DNA from: an uncultured bacterium
GTDB taxonomy: Bacteria > Bacillota_I > Bacilli_A > RF39 > UBA660
Assembly (NCBI GenBank): GCA_949284575.1
Contig: CASDWO010000064.1
Location: 1 to 36,927 of the forward strand
Direction: 5' to 3'
DNA: 36,927 nt
The notes beneath the pieces were generated by a model that saw nothing but the letters and a program-made list of their open reading frames with translations, ran no database searches and had not been told where the DNA came from. Below, piece by piece: positions 14,549-23,223 of this stretch (positions within the stretch are counted from its first letter, which is position 1; each line of letters begins with the position of its first letter). A program made the translations under genes and the position numbers.

Positions 14549-15535
14549 ATGTGGAAAATAGGTAATGTAGAAATAGATAATAGAGTTGTACTTGCTCCTA
14601 TGGCAGGTATTTGTAATAGTGCATATCGTAAGATTGTTAAAGAGATGGGCTGTGGTCTTATTTATGCTGAAATGGTTAGTGATAAGGCGATATGCTATGA
14701 TAATAAAAAGACTATTGATATGCTTTATATGGAAGATGTTGAGCGTCCTATTACACAACAGATATTTGGTAGTGATGTAGATAGTTTTGTATACTCAGCT
14801 AAGTATATAGAGAAAGAAATGAGACCTGATATTATTGATATTAATATGGGGTGTCCTGTTCCTAAAGTGGCTTTAAGAGCACAAGCAGGTAGTGCTTTAC
14901 TTAAAGATCCTAGTAAGGTAAAAGAAATAGTCAGTGCTGTTGTAAAAGCGGTTAAATGTCCTGTTACTGTTAAAATACGTAGTGGATGGGATAATAATCA
15001 TATTAATGCAGTTCATATTGCTAGAGTGTGTGAAGAAGCTGGTGCTAGTGCTATTTGTATACATGGGAGAACGAGAAGTCAAGGATATTCTGGTAAAGCA
15101 GATTGGGATATAATTAGAGATGTCAAAAATAACGTTAAAATTCCAGTAATTGGTAATGGTGATGTTACTAGTCCAGAGAAAGCTAAAGAGATGTTAGATT
15201 ATACAGGTTGTGATGCTATTATGATAGGAAGAGCTGCTTTAGGTAATCCATGGATTATTAGAAATACTGTTTTATACTTAGAGGGTAAGCCTTATACACA
15301 ACCTACAACTATTGATAAAATTGATATGTGTATTAGACATTTAAAACTTTTAAATGAGTTAAAAACTGAAAGACAAGCAGTATTAGAGATTAGAAGTCAT
15401 GTTGGTTGGTATTTAAAAAATGTTAAAGGAAGTAATGAAATTAAAAATAAAATTTATAAAATGACCTCAATCTATGATATACTACAAGTATTAGAAAAGT
15501 TTAAGGAGGAAATTAATGAAGAAAGATATTTATGA
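14549..15535 (+). CDS. dusB: tRNA-dihydrouridine synthase DusB
   Basis: A 328-residue FMN-dependent TIM-barrel enzyme that reduces uridines in tRNA. Motifs: VVLAPMAGICNSAYR, YAEMVSDKA, QQIFGSD, DINMGCPVPKV (with the catalytic-Cys neighbourhood), TVKIRSGWD, ICIHGRTRSQGYSGKADW, IPVIGNGDV and MIGRAALGNPW. ATG 14549 follows TTAGGTGAT, and the five upstream in-frame codons are rejected. It overlaps the next gene by 20 nt and lies two genes before lysS, matching the B. subtilis dusB-lysS order. Confidence 0.95.
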   Translation: MWKIGNVEIDNRVVLAPMAGICNSAYRKIVKEMGCGLIYAEMVSDKAICYDNKKTIDMLYMEDVERPITQQIFGSDVDSFVYSAKYIEKEMRPDIIDINMGCPVPKVALRAQAGSALLKDPSKVKEIVSAVVKAVKCPVTVKIRSGWDNNHINAVHIARVCEEAGASAICIHGRTRSQGYSGKADWDIIRDVKNNVKIPVIGNGDVTSPEKAKEMLDYTGCDAIMIGRAALGNPWIIRNTVLYLEGKPYTQPTTIDKIDMCIRHLKLLNELKTERQAVLEIRSHVGWYLKNVKGSNEIKNKIYKMTSIYDILQVLEKFKEEINEERYL

Positions 15536-16214
15536 TAAAATTAAAGATGAAGAATCTAAAGGTAAAAAAGTAAAGAAATCTTTAGAGATAAAAGCTATGT
15601 TTAGTCAAAGAATACTTGCTTTTTTAGTAGATTTAGTTCTTCTTAGTATGATAACTTCACTTATAACGATGTTTGTTCCTGTTAGTGATACTGCTACTAA
15701 ACTTTATGAAGAACAAAATAGAGTTTTAGAAGGATATGTTGATGGTAGTGTTTCGATGGAAGAATATGTTAATCAAATGGTTGATTTAAGTTATGATATA
15801 TCTAGACAAACCGTTATCGTTTCTATTGTTACAGTAGTTATAAGTTTACTTTACTATGTTGTTTATCCATGTTATAATAATGGGCAAACTCTTGGGAAGA
15901 AACTGTTTAAAATTAAAATTAAGAAAATTAATGATAAAGAGTTATCTATGAATGATTTACTTATAAGAAGTATGATTAATAACAGTATTTTAGTTAATAT
16001 AATTAATATTACTTTAGTTCTTTTCTTAAGTAAAGATTTATATTTAAGTACTAGTAGTTTAATTGGTGGTATTCAGTATTTAGTGCTTTTTATTAGTTTA
16101 ATGATGATAGCATTTACTAAGGATTCCCAAGGATTACATGATAAAGTTTGTAAGACTGAAGTAGTACAAGCTGATACAGTGAAGGAGGATGTTTTATGCG
16201 AGAGCGGAAGTTAA
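15516..16214 (+). CDS. RDD-family membrane protein
   Basis: A 232-residue protein with a charged N-terminus, membrane segments at about 30-50, 97-117, 147-170 and 178-198, and the RDD signature region (SQRILAFLVDLVLLSMI, then NGQTLGKKLFKIKIKK and GLHDKV near the end). RDD proteins are poorly understood membrane proteins sometimes linked to transport. AAGGAGG precedes the ATG. It overlaps dusB by 20 nt and lysS by 19 nt, so all three are translated from one transcript. No RDD gene occupies this slot in B. subtilis. Confidence 0.82.
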   Translation: MKKDIYDKIKDEESKGKKVKKSLEIKAMFSQRILAFLVDLVLLSMITSLITMFVPVSDTATKLYEEQNRVLEGYVDGSVSMEEYVNQMVDLSYDISRQTVIVSIVTVVISLLYYVVYPCYNNGQTLGKKLFKIKIKKINDKELSMNDLLIRSMINNSILVNIINITLVLFLSKDLYLSTSSLIGGIQYLVLFISLMMIAFTKDSQGLHDKVCKTEVVQADTVKEDVLCESGS

Positions 16215-17689
16215 GTGAACAAGAATTAGTTAGAAGAGAGAAGTTAGCATCTTTAAAAGAGTTAGGATATGATCCTTTTGGAAGTCGATATGATAGAGAA
16301 GATTATGCTAATGATATAAGAGAAAAATATGCAAATGTAGATCATGATGAATTTGAAAATATGACTGATACAGTTAAAGTTGCTGGTAGAATTATGTTTA
16401 TTAGAAAAATGGGGAAAGCTTCGTTTTTCTCTTTAAAAGATAAGACTGGTAATATACAAGTATATATATCTATTAACGATGTAGGAGAAGATATCTATAC
16501 CTTATTTAAAAGTGCTGATATTGGAGATATTGTTGGTGTTTATGGTAAAGTTATGAAGACAAGAACTGGGGAAGTTACTATTAAATGTTTAGAGTATACT
16601 CCTTTAGTTAAGGCTTTAAGACCCCTTCCTGAAAAGTTTCATGGACTTACTGATGTTGAAGAAAGATATAGAAGACGTTATGTTGATTTAATAATGAATG
16701 ATGAATCTAGAAGAGTTGCTTTCTTAAGACCTAAGATTATTCGTTCTATTCAAAACTTTTTAGATAATAAAGGGTTTGTAGAAGTAGAGACACCTGTTTT
16801 ATCAACATTATTAACAGGAGCTTCTGCTCGTCCTTTTGTTACCCATCATAATAGTCAAGATTTGGATATGTATCTTAGAATAGCTTTAGAATTACCTTTA
16901 AAAAGACTTTTAGTTGGAGGTATGGAAAAGGTTTATGAAATAGGACGTACTTTTAGAAATGAAGGTATGGATACAAGACATAATCCAGAGTTTACACTTA
17001 TGGAAGTTTATGAAGCTTATTCTGATTTAGAAGGTATGATGGATTTAACTGAGAAGATGTTTGTTAATATTGCAGAGAATGTTATTGGTAAAATGGATTA
17101 TCATTTTAATAACTATGATATTAATTTAAATGGACCATGGAAGAGAATTAGTATGGTTGATGCAATTAAAGAAAAGACAGGTATTGATTTTAAAAAGGAA
17201 ATTTCTTTAGAAGAGGCCCTTGAACTTGCTCGTGAACATAAAATAGAAGTTCAAGAACATGAAAAGGCAGTGGGACATATTATTAATTTATTCTTTGAAA
17301 AGTATGTGGAAGAAACTTTGATTCAACCAACATTCTTATATGGACATCCAGTAGAGATTTCTCCACTTACTAAAAGAAGTAAAGATGATCCAAGATTTGT
17401 TGATAGATTTGAACTTTTTATCGGTGGTAGAGAATTTGCAAATGCTTATACTGAACTTAATGATCCAATTGATCAGTTAGAAAGATTTGAAGACCAATTA
17501 AAAGAAAAAGATTTAGGTAATCAAGAAGCTAATGATATTGATATGGATTTTATTGAAGCTTTAGAGTATGGTATGCCTCCTGCTGGTGGTATTGGTTATG
17601 GAATAGATAGACTTATAATGTTCTTTACAGAACAAGAAAGTATTCGTGATGTTATATTATTTCCAACAATGAAACCTATAGATAAATAA
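16196..17689 (+). CDS. lysS: Lysyl-tRNA synthetase, class II
   Basis: A 497-residue LysRS of normal length. It has the N-terminal OB-fold anticodon domain (TVKVAGRIMFIRKMGKASFF), motif 1 around FLDNKGFVEVETPVL, motif 2 GRTFRNEGMDTRHNPEFT and motif 3 GIGYGIDRLIMFF close to the C-terminus. The substrate-site segment HPVEISPLTKRS is intact. AAGGAGG precedes ATG 16196. No T-box leader is visible; expression presumably comes from the dusB transcript. Confidence 0.97.
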   Translation: MRERKLSEQELVRREKLASLKELGYDPFGSRYDREDYANDIREKYANVDHDEFENMTDTVKVAGRIMFIRKMGKASFFSLKDKTGNIQVYISINDVGEDIYTLFKSADIGDIVGVYGKVMKTRTGEVTIKCLEYTPLVKALRPLPEKFHGLTDVEERYRRRYVDLIMNDESRRVAFLRPKIIRSIQNFLDNKGFVEVETPVLSTLLTGASARPFVTHHNSQDLDMYLRIALELPLKRLLVGGMEKVYEIGRTFRNEGMDTRHNPEFTLMEVYEAYSDLEGMMDLTEKMFVNIAENVIGKMDYHFNNYDINLNGPWKRISMVDAIKEKTGIDFKKEISLEEALELAREHKIEVQEHEKAVGHIINLFFEKYVEETLIQPTFLYGHPVEISPLTKRSKDDPRFVDRFELFIGGREFANAYTELNDPIDQLERFEDQLKEKDLGNQEANDIDMDFIEALEYGMPPAGGIGYGIDRLIMFFTEQESIRDVILFPTMKPIDK

Positions 17690-17708
17690 AATAACAAGGG
17701 GGTTTGCT

Positions 17709-18482
17709 ATGAATGTAAGTTATGAATGGTATTCTAGTTTAGAAAAGCTTTTTGATAGTCGAACGGCAGAATTTAAAAGAAATGGAAACTTTTTAATTAA
17801 ATATTATTATTATTTAAAAATAGGTACTAAAGAAAAACTTGAGTATTTATTAAATAAACCTTATATTTTGGGTAGTGGGTTACCTATTGATGAAGTGTTT
17901 TTATATGATTCTTTTAGAGGTATTGTTATTAATTATTTTGAAAATGCTGTTCCATTTTTGAAAACTAGTGATTTTTCTATTGAAGAGAAGATTAAAGCTT
18001 GTCTTGATATTTCTAGACAGTTAAATACTTTTCATGGGTATGAGATGTATTTTAATGATATTCAATGTGATAATTTATTGATTGATAAAGATGGAGGACA
18101 TTTAATTGATTTTGACAATGCTAGTTTTTTTGGAAGTTTTGATGCTAGTTCAAGATATAATCTTAGAGATGATTCAGGTAATATAATTTTAAGTAGTGTT
18201 AAAGTTGATTTATATAAAGCTTTAATTTGTTATCTTAGTTTATTTTATAATATAGATTTTTTAAAAAAAGTTTATAATTGTTCAAATAATAGTATATCTA
18301 ATTTCTTGTTGTTATTTGATAATACCTCTATTTTTCCTTTATTAAATCGTGCTACTAATAGTGTGAGTATTGATGATATACCTTTTCCTGATATAAAGGA
18401 ATTTATACCATTTTTACTTGATAAAGAAAGATTTAATTATGATTTAGATAAAGTTAAAGAAAAAGTGAAAATGTTAAGATAA
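17709..18482 (+). CDS. Small atypical kinase-like protein
   Basis: A 257-residue protein with a shortened kinase core. FNDIQCDNLLI has the Asp and Asn of the HxDxxxxN catalytic loop with correct spacing, and HLIDFDNASF matches the metal-binding DFG/DFD. The N-lobe lacks a clear Gly-rich loop; a Lys in FLIKYYYY could be the ATP-binding one. No membrane segment is visible. It could be a diverged Hanks-type, aminoglycoside-phosphotransferase-like or spore-coat CotS-like kinase. It follows lysS by 19 nt with a GGGGG Shine-Dalgarno and ends in its own terminator. The substrate is unknown. Confidence 0.6.
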   Translation: MNVSYEWYSSLEKLFDSRTAEFKRNGNFLIKYYYYLKIGTKEKLEYLLNKPYILGSGLPIDEVFLYDSFRGIVINYFENAVPFLKTSDFSIEEKIKACLDISRQLNTFHGYEMYFNDIQCDNLLIDKDGGHLIDFDNASFFGSFDASSRYNLRDDSGNIILSSVKVDLYKALICYLSLFYNIDFLKKVYNCSNNSISNFLLLFDNTSIFPLLNRATNSVSIDDIPFPDIKEFIPFLLDKERFNYDLDKVKEKVKMLR

Positions 18483-18507
18483 GAGTTAAATATTCTTATC
18501 TTTTTTC
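18478..18507 (+). terminator. Terminator after the kinase-like gene
   Basis: GATAAGA/TCTTATC (18478-18484 with 18494-18500) and six T. The stem starts within the last codons. Confidence 0.8.
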
Positions 18508-18522
18508 ATATCTTATTTTGAG

Positions 18523-19218
18523 GTGATTAAGATTAAACCTATTATTGGTATTGTAGGAAGGTTATATAGTGGGGATGATAATATTATTTGTGTTGAAGAA
18601 ATTAGACTTGCTGTTATAAAGATGGGAGGGATTCCATTATTAATATTACCTCTTGATAATATTGATATAAGTAAGAAAAGTCCTTGTAATGAGCCATTTT
18701 ATAGTGAAGAAGAGATTAAAGATTTAGAGAATATTCTTAATTTGTGTGACGGTTTTGTTTTACCTGGAGGTGATACTTGGTACTGCTTAGATGAAATAGT
18801 TATAGATTATGCTGTTAAGTGGGATAAGCCTTTACTTGGTATTTGTTTAGGGATGCAGGTTTTAAGTAAAGTATTAGGTAAAGATGAGAGAATAGCTTAT
18901 GATAATACTATTAAAAATAATACTTTTATTAATCATTTAGAACCTAATAAGGATTATGCTCATTCAGTTATTATTGATAATGATAGTAAACTATATTCTA
19001 TTATAAACGAGGAAAAAATATGGGTTAATTCTAGACATAGTTATCATGTTCCAAAACTAGATTATACTTTAGTCAGTGCTAGAAGTAGTGATGGATTAAT
19101 AGAGGGGGTGGAACTTAAAGATAAAAAATTCATTATAGGGGTACAGTGGCATCCTGAATCTAACTTAGAAGATAAATATTCTAAGAAATTATTTAGAGCT
19201 TTTTTCTCTAATTTTTAA
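18523..19218 (+). CDS. Class I glutamine amidotransferase-like hydrolase (peptidase C26, PuuD-type)
   Basis: About 230 residues with GFVLPGGDTWY, the nucleophile elbow LGICLGMQVL (Cys108), the substrate-side VNSRHSYHV and the catalytic VQWHPES (His210, Glu212), as in gamma-glutamyl-gamma-aminobutyrate hydrolases. The substrate is probably a gamma-glutamyl amide, not settled by sequence. The start is unusual: GTG 18523 lies inside the only Shine-Dalgarno (GAGGTG), so translation may begin at ATT 18532, where spacing is normal. The next gene is a transporter with its own promoter. Confidence 0.82.
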   Translation: MIKIKPIIGIVGRLYSGDDNIICVEEIRLAVIKMGGIPLLILPLDNIDISKKSPCNEPFYSEEEIKDLENILNLCDGFVLPGGDTWYCLDEIVIDYAVKWDKPLLGICLGMQVLSKVLGKDERIAYDNTIKNNTFINHLEPNKDYAHSVIIDNDSKLYSIINEEKIWVNSRHSYHVPKLDYTLVSARSSDGLIEGVELKDKKFIIGVQWHPESNLEDKYSKKLFRAFFSNF

Positions 19219-19255
19219 AATTCACAAAAGTTTCATAAAAAAAATCGTCAAAAAC

Positions 19256-19284
19256 TTGTAAACTAAAGGAATTATTCGTATAAT
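19256..19284 (+). promoter_or_regulatory. Promoter of the YfcC-type transporter
   Basis: TTGTAA (19256-19261), 17-bp spacer, TATAAT (19279-19284), with GGAGAG Shine-Dalgarno shortly after. Confidence 0.65.
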
Positions 19285-19306
19285 TATAGATGGAAGGAGA
19301 GATAAT

Positions 19307-20719
19307 ATGAAAAAGCATAATGCACTAAAGGTTGTTATTATAACTTTATTGTTCTTTGTTTTATTAACATGGATTTTACCTTGTGCAACTTATCAAACTG
19401 AATATACAGAAATAGGTAGATATCAAGTTGGTATTTTTGATCTTTTATCTTATCAATATCAATCTACAATATTTGGCTATTTTGGTTATATGGCAGTATT
19501 TGTTCTTGTTGTAGGAGGATTTTATGGTGTGTTATATAAAACAGGAGCTTACCGTAAACTTCTTGATAGCTTAACTAAAAAGTTTAAAGGTAAAGAAGCA
19601 ATATGTATTGTTGTAATTATGGCTTTATTAGCTATATTAACATCATTTGCAGGATTACAATTTGCCTTACTATTATTATTCCCATTCATTATTTCTTTAG
19701 TTTTAATGCTTGGATATAATAAAGTAGCAGCAGTTGCTGTAACTGCAGGTAGTGTAGCTGTTGGTTTAATGGGAACTACTTTTGCTTATAGTACAGTACA
19801 AGTATTACAACAATATTTATCTGTAGAACTTACAGATTTAATTATTGCTAAAGTTATCCTTTTAGTATTAGGAATAGCTTTACTTGCATTTAGTGTTTTA
19901 AAATTTGGAAAGAAAGAAAGTACTAAAAAATGCGAAGATAAAGATGACTTTATTCCTGAAGTTTTAAAAGCTAAAGATAAGGATAAGAAGAAAGTATGGC
20001 CATTAGTTGTAATTTTTGATTTAATCTTATTAGTAGTAATTTTAGGATTTATTTCTTGGAGTCCAGCATTTTCTATCAGCTTATTTGATGATATTACTGA
20101 AGCTGTTACAAATTTCGAATTATTTGGATTCCCTATATTTAGTAAGATTTTAGGTGCTAGTATTGCTCCATTTGGATATTTTAGTCTAGCTGAAATTACA
20201 ACTATTTTATTAGTAGCAATTATCTTATTAAAATTTGTTTACAAAATTAAATGGGATGATGTGCTTGATGGCTTTGGAAAAGGTATTAAAAAAGCTTTTA
20301 TACCTGCTGTAATTTTATTACTAATTTATACATGCTTAGTACTTACAACATATAATCCATATCAATTAGTTATTTATAAAGTTATTTTAGGCTTAACTAA
20401 AGGCTTTAATGTCTTTACAACAGGTTTAGTTGTTATTATTTCTAGTATCTTTAATGGTGATCCATTATATGCCTTTAATAGTGTACTACCTTATTTTGTA
20501 AGTGTAGTTACTGATACTTCTAATTATCAACTTATTGCTGTTATTTTCCAAACATTATATGGTATTGTTACTTTAGTTGCTCCTACTAGTATTCCACTTA
20601 TGTTAACATTAGCTTATACAAAAGTATCTTATAAAGATTGGTTAAAATATATTTGGAAACTATTAGTAGCATTACTTGTAGTAGCATTTATTACATTTAC
20701 CATTATATTATTAATCTAA
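19307..20719 (+). CDS. YfcC/DcuC-type multi-pass membrane transporter
   Basis: A 470-residue protein with about 12 hydrophobic segments. The opening (KVVIITLLFFVLLTWILPC, then YQVGIFDLLSYQYQ) and LVVGGFYGVLYKTGAYRKLL match the pattern of YfcC-family carriers related to C4-dicarboxylate/DcuC and amino-acid antiporters. A charged loop (about 203-228) divides the two halves. The substrate cannot be told; the neighbouring gamma-glutamyl hydrolase-like gene hints at an amino acid or amine product, but the two genes have separate promoters. A single-gene unit with its own promoter and terminator. Confidence 0.7.
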   Translation: MKKHNALKVVIITLLFFVLLTWILPCATYQTEYTEIGRYQVGIFDLLSYQYQSTIFGYFGYMAVFVLVVGGFYGVLYKTGAYRKLLDSLTKKFKGKEAICIVVIMALLAILTSFAGLQFALLLLFPFIISLVLMLGYNKVAAVAVTAGSVAVGLMGTTFAYSTVQVLQQYLSVELTDLIIAKVILLVLGIALLAFSVLKFGKKESTKKCEDKDDFIPEVLKAKDKDKKKVWPLVVIFDLILLVVILGFISWSPAFSISLFDDITEAVTNFELFGFPIFSKILGASIAPFGYFSLAEITTILLVAIILLKFVYKIKWDDVLDGFGKGIKKAFIPAVILLLIYTCLVLTTYNPYQLVIYKVILGLTKGFNVFTTGLVVIISSIFNGDPLYAFNSVLPYFVSVVTDTSNYQLIAVIFQTLYGIVTLVAPTSIPLMLTLAYTKVSYKDWLKYIWKLLVALLVVAFITFTIILLI

Positions 20720-20740
20720 AGACCTTTTGGTCTTTTTTTT
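20718..20740 (+). terminator. Terminator after the transporter
   Basis: AAAGACC/GGTCTTT (20718-20724 with 20729-20735), loop TTTT, followed by T residues. Confidence 0.85.
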
Positions 20741-20765
20741 GTCATTTTTTTGGGGCTTCTATTTC

Positions 20766-20795
20766 TTGATTACAATGGAGCTTTCTTACTAAAAT
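20766..20795 (+). promoter_or_regulatory. Candidate promoter of clpC
   Basis: TTGATT (20766-20771), 18-bp spacer, TAAAAT (20790-20795). No CtsR heptad repeat or CIRCE element is visible nearby. Confidence 0.5.
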
Positions 20796-20817
20796 ATAAA
20801 TAGATTGGAGGAAAAAT

Positions 20818-23112
20818 ATGTTTTCAAGATTTAGTGAAGAAGCACAGAAAGCTTTAATATTAGCGAAAGCAGAGATGAATAATTTAAGACATCCTTATGT
20901 AGGTAGTGAGCATTTGTTTTTAGCAATATTATCAATGAAAAATTTAGAAATAACTAAGGAATTTGCTAATTATAAAATAACTTATGATATTTTTAAGCAG
21001 GAATTAATTAAGATTGTAGGAATTGGAAAAGAAGCGAATGAATGGTTTTTGTATACGCCTCTTTTGAAAAGAGTTATTGAAACAGCAGTTTTAAATAGTA
21101 AAGAGAAATGTGAAACAGAAGTTAGTGTTACTGAGTTGTTGCTTGCTATTTTAGAAGAAGGGGAAGGAGTAGCGATCAGGCTTTTAATTGGTCTTAATCT
21201 TGATGTTGATGAAATTTATGATAATTTAGTTAAAGATAATAAGACTACGAAGAAATTAACTCATAAAAAGTTATTAGTTAATGAATTTGCAATTAATTTA
21301 AATAAGAAAGTTATTAATAATGAAGTTGATCCTGTTATTGGAAGAGATGAAGAGTTAAAGAGCCTTATTGAAATATTGTGTCGAAGGGGTAAGAATAATC
21401 CTTTATTAATTGGAGAAGCAGGAGTAGGGAAAACAGCAATTGTAGAAGAGTTAGCTAGAAAGATTGTTAATAATAGTGTTCCAAAAATGCTTAGAGGTAA
21501 GACTATTTTATCATTACCTATGGCTAATTTAGTTGCAGGTACAAAATATCGGGGTGAGTTTGAAGAGAGAATTTCTAAAATTCTTAAAGAACTTGAGGAT
21601 AATGAAGATATAATTATCTTTATAGATGAAATCCATACAATTGTAGGAGCAGGTGGAGCAGAAGGAGCGATTGATGCTTCAAATATCATTAAACCAGCTT
21701 TAGCAAGAGGAAAAATTCAATTAATTGGAGCGACTACTACTTCTGAGTATCATAATTTTATTGAGAAAGATAAAGCTCTTAATAGAAGGTTTCAGCTTAT
21801 TATGGTTGAAGAGCCTGATGTTAGTAAAACTAAGGAAATTTTAAAGAAATTAAAACCTTTATATGAAGCGTATCATTTTGTTAGTATTAGTGATGAAGTG
21901 ATAGATATAATTGTTGATTTAAGTAATACTTATATTTATGAATATTATCAACCTGATAAAGCGATTGATATTTTAGATGAAGTATGTACTAAAGCTTCTT
22001 TGTTAGAAGGAAAAGATGATGCTTTGTTAGTCTCTTTATCAAATGAATTACAAGATGTTATTAATAATAAAAAGAAAGCGATTATGAAACAAGATTTTAC
22101 TTTAGCTTCAACTTATAAAGAAAAAGAAAAAGAACTTCTTACTAAGAAAAATGAATTAGAACTTAAACTTTTAACTAAGAAAACACCTAAGAAAATAACT
22201 AAGGAAATGGTTGCAGAAGTTATTTACTTAAAAACAAAAATACCAGTTTATGAAATAACAAAAGGAAGTAGAGTAGTTCTTAATAATCTTGAGAAAAATT
22301 TATTAAATAGTGTTTTAGGTCAAGATGAAATAATTAAAGATCTTTGTAATATAGTTAAAAAAGTAAGATTAGGGTTTCAAGAAAAGCCAAATATACAATC
22401 ATTTTTATTCTGTGGAAAAACTGGAGTAGGGAAGACTTTATTAGTAAAAGAATTTGCTAGTAATTTATATGGAGTTAATAATTTTATTAGATTAGATATG
22501 AGTGAATATAAAGAAGCTCATTCTATTAGTAAAATTATTGGTTCACCTCCAGGATATGTTGGTTTTGATAATCATTTAACGGTTCTTGATACAATTAGGA
22601 TGCATCCTCATTCTGTTATTTTACTAGATGAAGTTGAAAAAGCTAGTAAAGAAGTAATTAAACTATTTTTACAAGTATTAGATGAAGGAGTTTTAACTGA
22701 TTCACGAGGAAGAAAAGTAAGATTTGATAATGTATTTTTGTTTATGACAACTAATTTAGGTACTACTTCTCTTGATATAGGGTTTATGATGAATAATGAG
22801 AAGGTAAATAGCGGTTTGGAAGAATTTTTTGGTTTAGAGTTTATTAATAGAATTGATAAGGTTTATTATTTTAATCAACTTGATAAAGAGGTTATCCACA
22901 AAATTGTGGAAAAAAAGTTAGATATGTTAAGAAATGCTTTTGCTAAAAAAGATCTTAAAGTTAAGGTTTCTAAAAATATAGTGAATAAAATTATAGAATT
23001 GTGTGATTATGAAAAGTTTGGGGCAAGACGTGTTGATAAAGTTATAGATGAAGTGGTTACTTCTATTATAGTTGATGCTTGGTATAATGGGAAGAAAGAG
23101 ATAATGGTCTGA
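20818..23112 (+). CDS. clpC: ATP-dependent Clp protease ATPase subunit ClpC
   Basis: A 764-residue Hsp100 unfoldase, a little shorter than the roughly 810 of B. subtilis ClpC. Order: Clp_N repeats (about 1-140), AAA-1 with Walker A GEAGVGKT (199-206) and FIDEIHTIVGAGG, a UVR-type middle segment (KKKAIMKQDFTLASTYKEKE), AAA-2 with GKTGVGKT (about 533-540), GSPPGYVGFD and LLDEVEKA, then the C-terminal D2-small domain. It works with ClpP in protein quality control. The usual ctsR-mcsA-mcsB genes are missing. The TGA stop (23110-23112) overlaps a direct repeat. Confidence 0.93.
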   Translation: MFSRFSEEAQKALILAKAEMNNLRHPYVGSEHLFLAILSMKNLEITKEFANYKITYDIFKQELIKIVGIGKEANEWFLYTPLLKRVIETAVLNSKEKCETEVSVTELLLAILEEGEGVAIRLLIGLNLDVDEIYDNLVKDNKTTKKLTHKKLLVNEFAINLNKKVINNEVDPVIGRDEELKSLIEILCRRGKNNPLLIGEAGVGKTAIVEELARKIVNNSVPKMLRGKTILSLPMANLVAGTKYRGEFEERISKILKELEDNEDIIIFIDEIHTIVGAGGAEGAIDASNIIKPALARGKIQLIGATTTSEYHNFIEKDKALNRRFQLIMVEEPDVSKTKEILKKLKPLYEAYHFVSISDEVIDIIVDLSNTYIYEYYQPDKAIDILDEVCTKASLLEGKDDALLVSLSNELQDVINNKKKAIMKQDFTLASTYKEKEKELLTKKNELELKLLTKKTPKKITKEMVAEVIYLKTKIPVYEITKGSRVVLNNLEKNLLNSVLGQDEIIKDLCNIVKKVRLGFQEKPNIQSFLFCGKTGVGKTLLVKEFASNLYGVNNFIRLDMSEYKEAHSISKIIGSPPGYVGFDNHLTVLDTIRMHPHSVILLDEVEKASKEVIKLFLQVLDEGVLTDSRGRKVRFDNVFLFMTTNLGTTSLDIGFMMNNEKVNSGLEEFFGLEFINRIDKVYYFNQLDKEVIHKIVEKKLDMLRNAFAKKDLKVKVSKNIVNKIIELCDYEKFGARRVDKVIDEVVTSIIVDAWYNGKKEIMV
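22892..22913. promoter_or_regulatory. Inverted pair of DnaA-box-like sites inside clpC (copy 2)
   Basis: A perfect DnaA box TTATCCACA (22892-22900) faces TGTGGAAAA (22905-22913) across 4 bp, the same geometry as at 13020-13041. It lies in codons for VIHKIVEK of clpC. Function as a DnaA-binding site is inferred. Confidence 0.35.
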
Positions 23113-23180
23113 CTAATTTAATATGATAGTATTGACTATTTTAACGTGACTATAGCGACTAATTTAATATAATAATATTG
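23111..23180 (+). repeat. Two 24-bp direct repeats, 46-bp period
   Basis: GACTAATTTAATAT followed by gATAgTATTG at 23111-23134 and by aATAaTATTG at 23157-23180: 22 of 24 positions match. The first copy overlaps the clpC stop codon. A shorter related stretch (TTGACTATATAATTTAG) follows at about 23193. The purpose is unknown; the repeats lie between clpC and a decayed gene. Confidence 0.7.
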
Positions 23181-23223
23181 GCTTTTGTAATATTTGACTA
23201 TATAATTTAGTTGAAAGGCAGTG

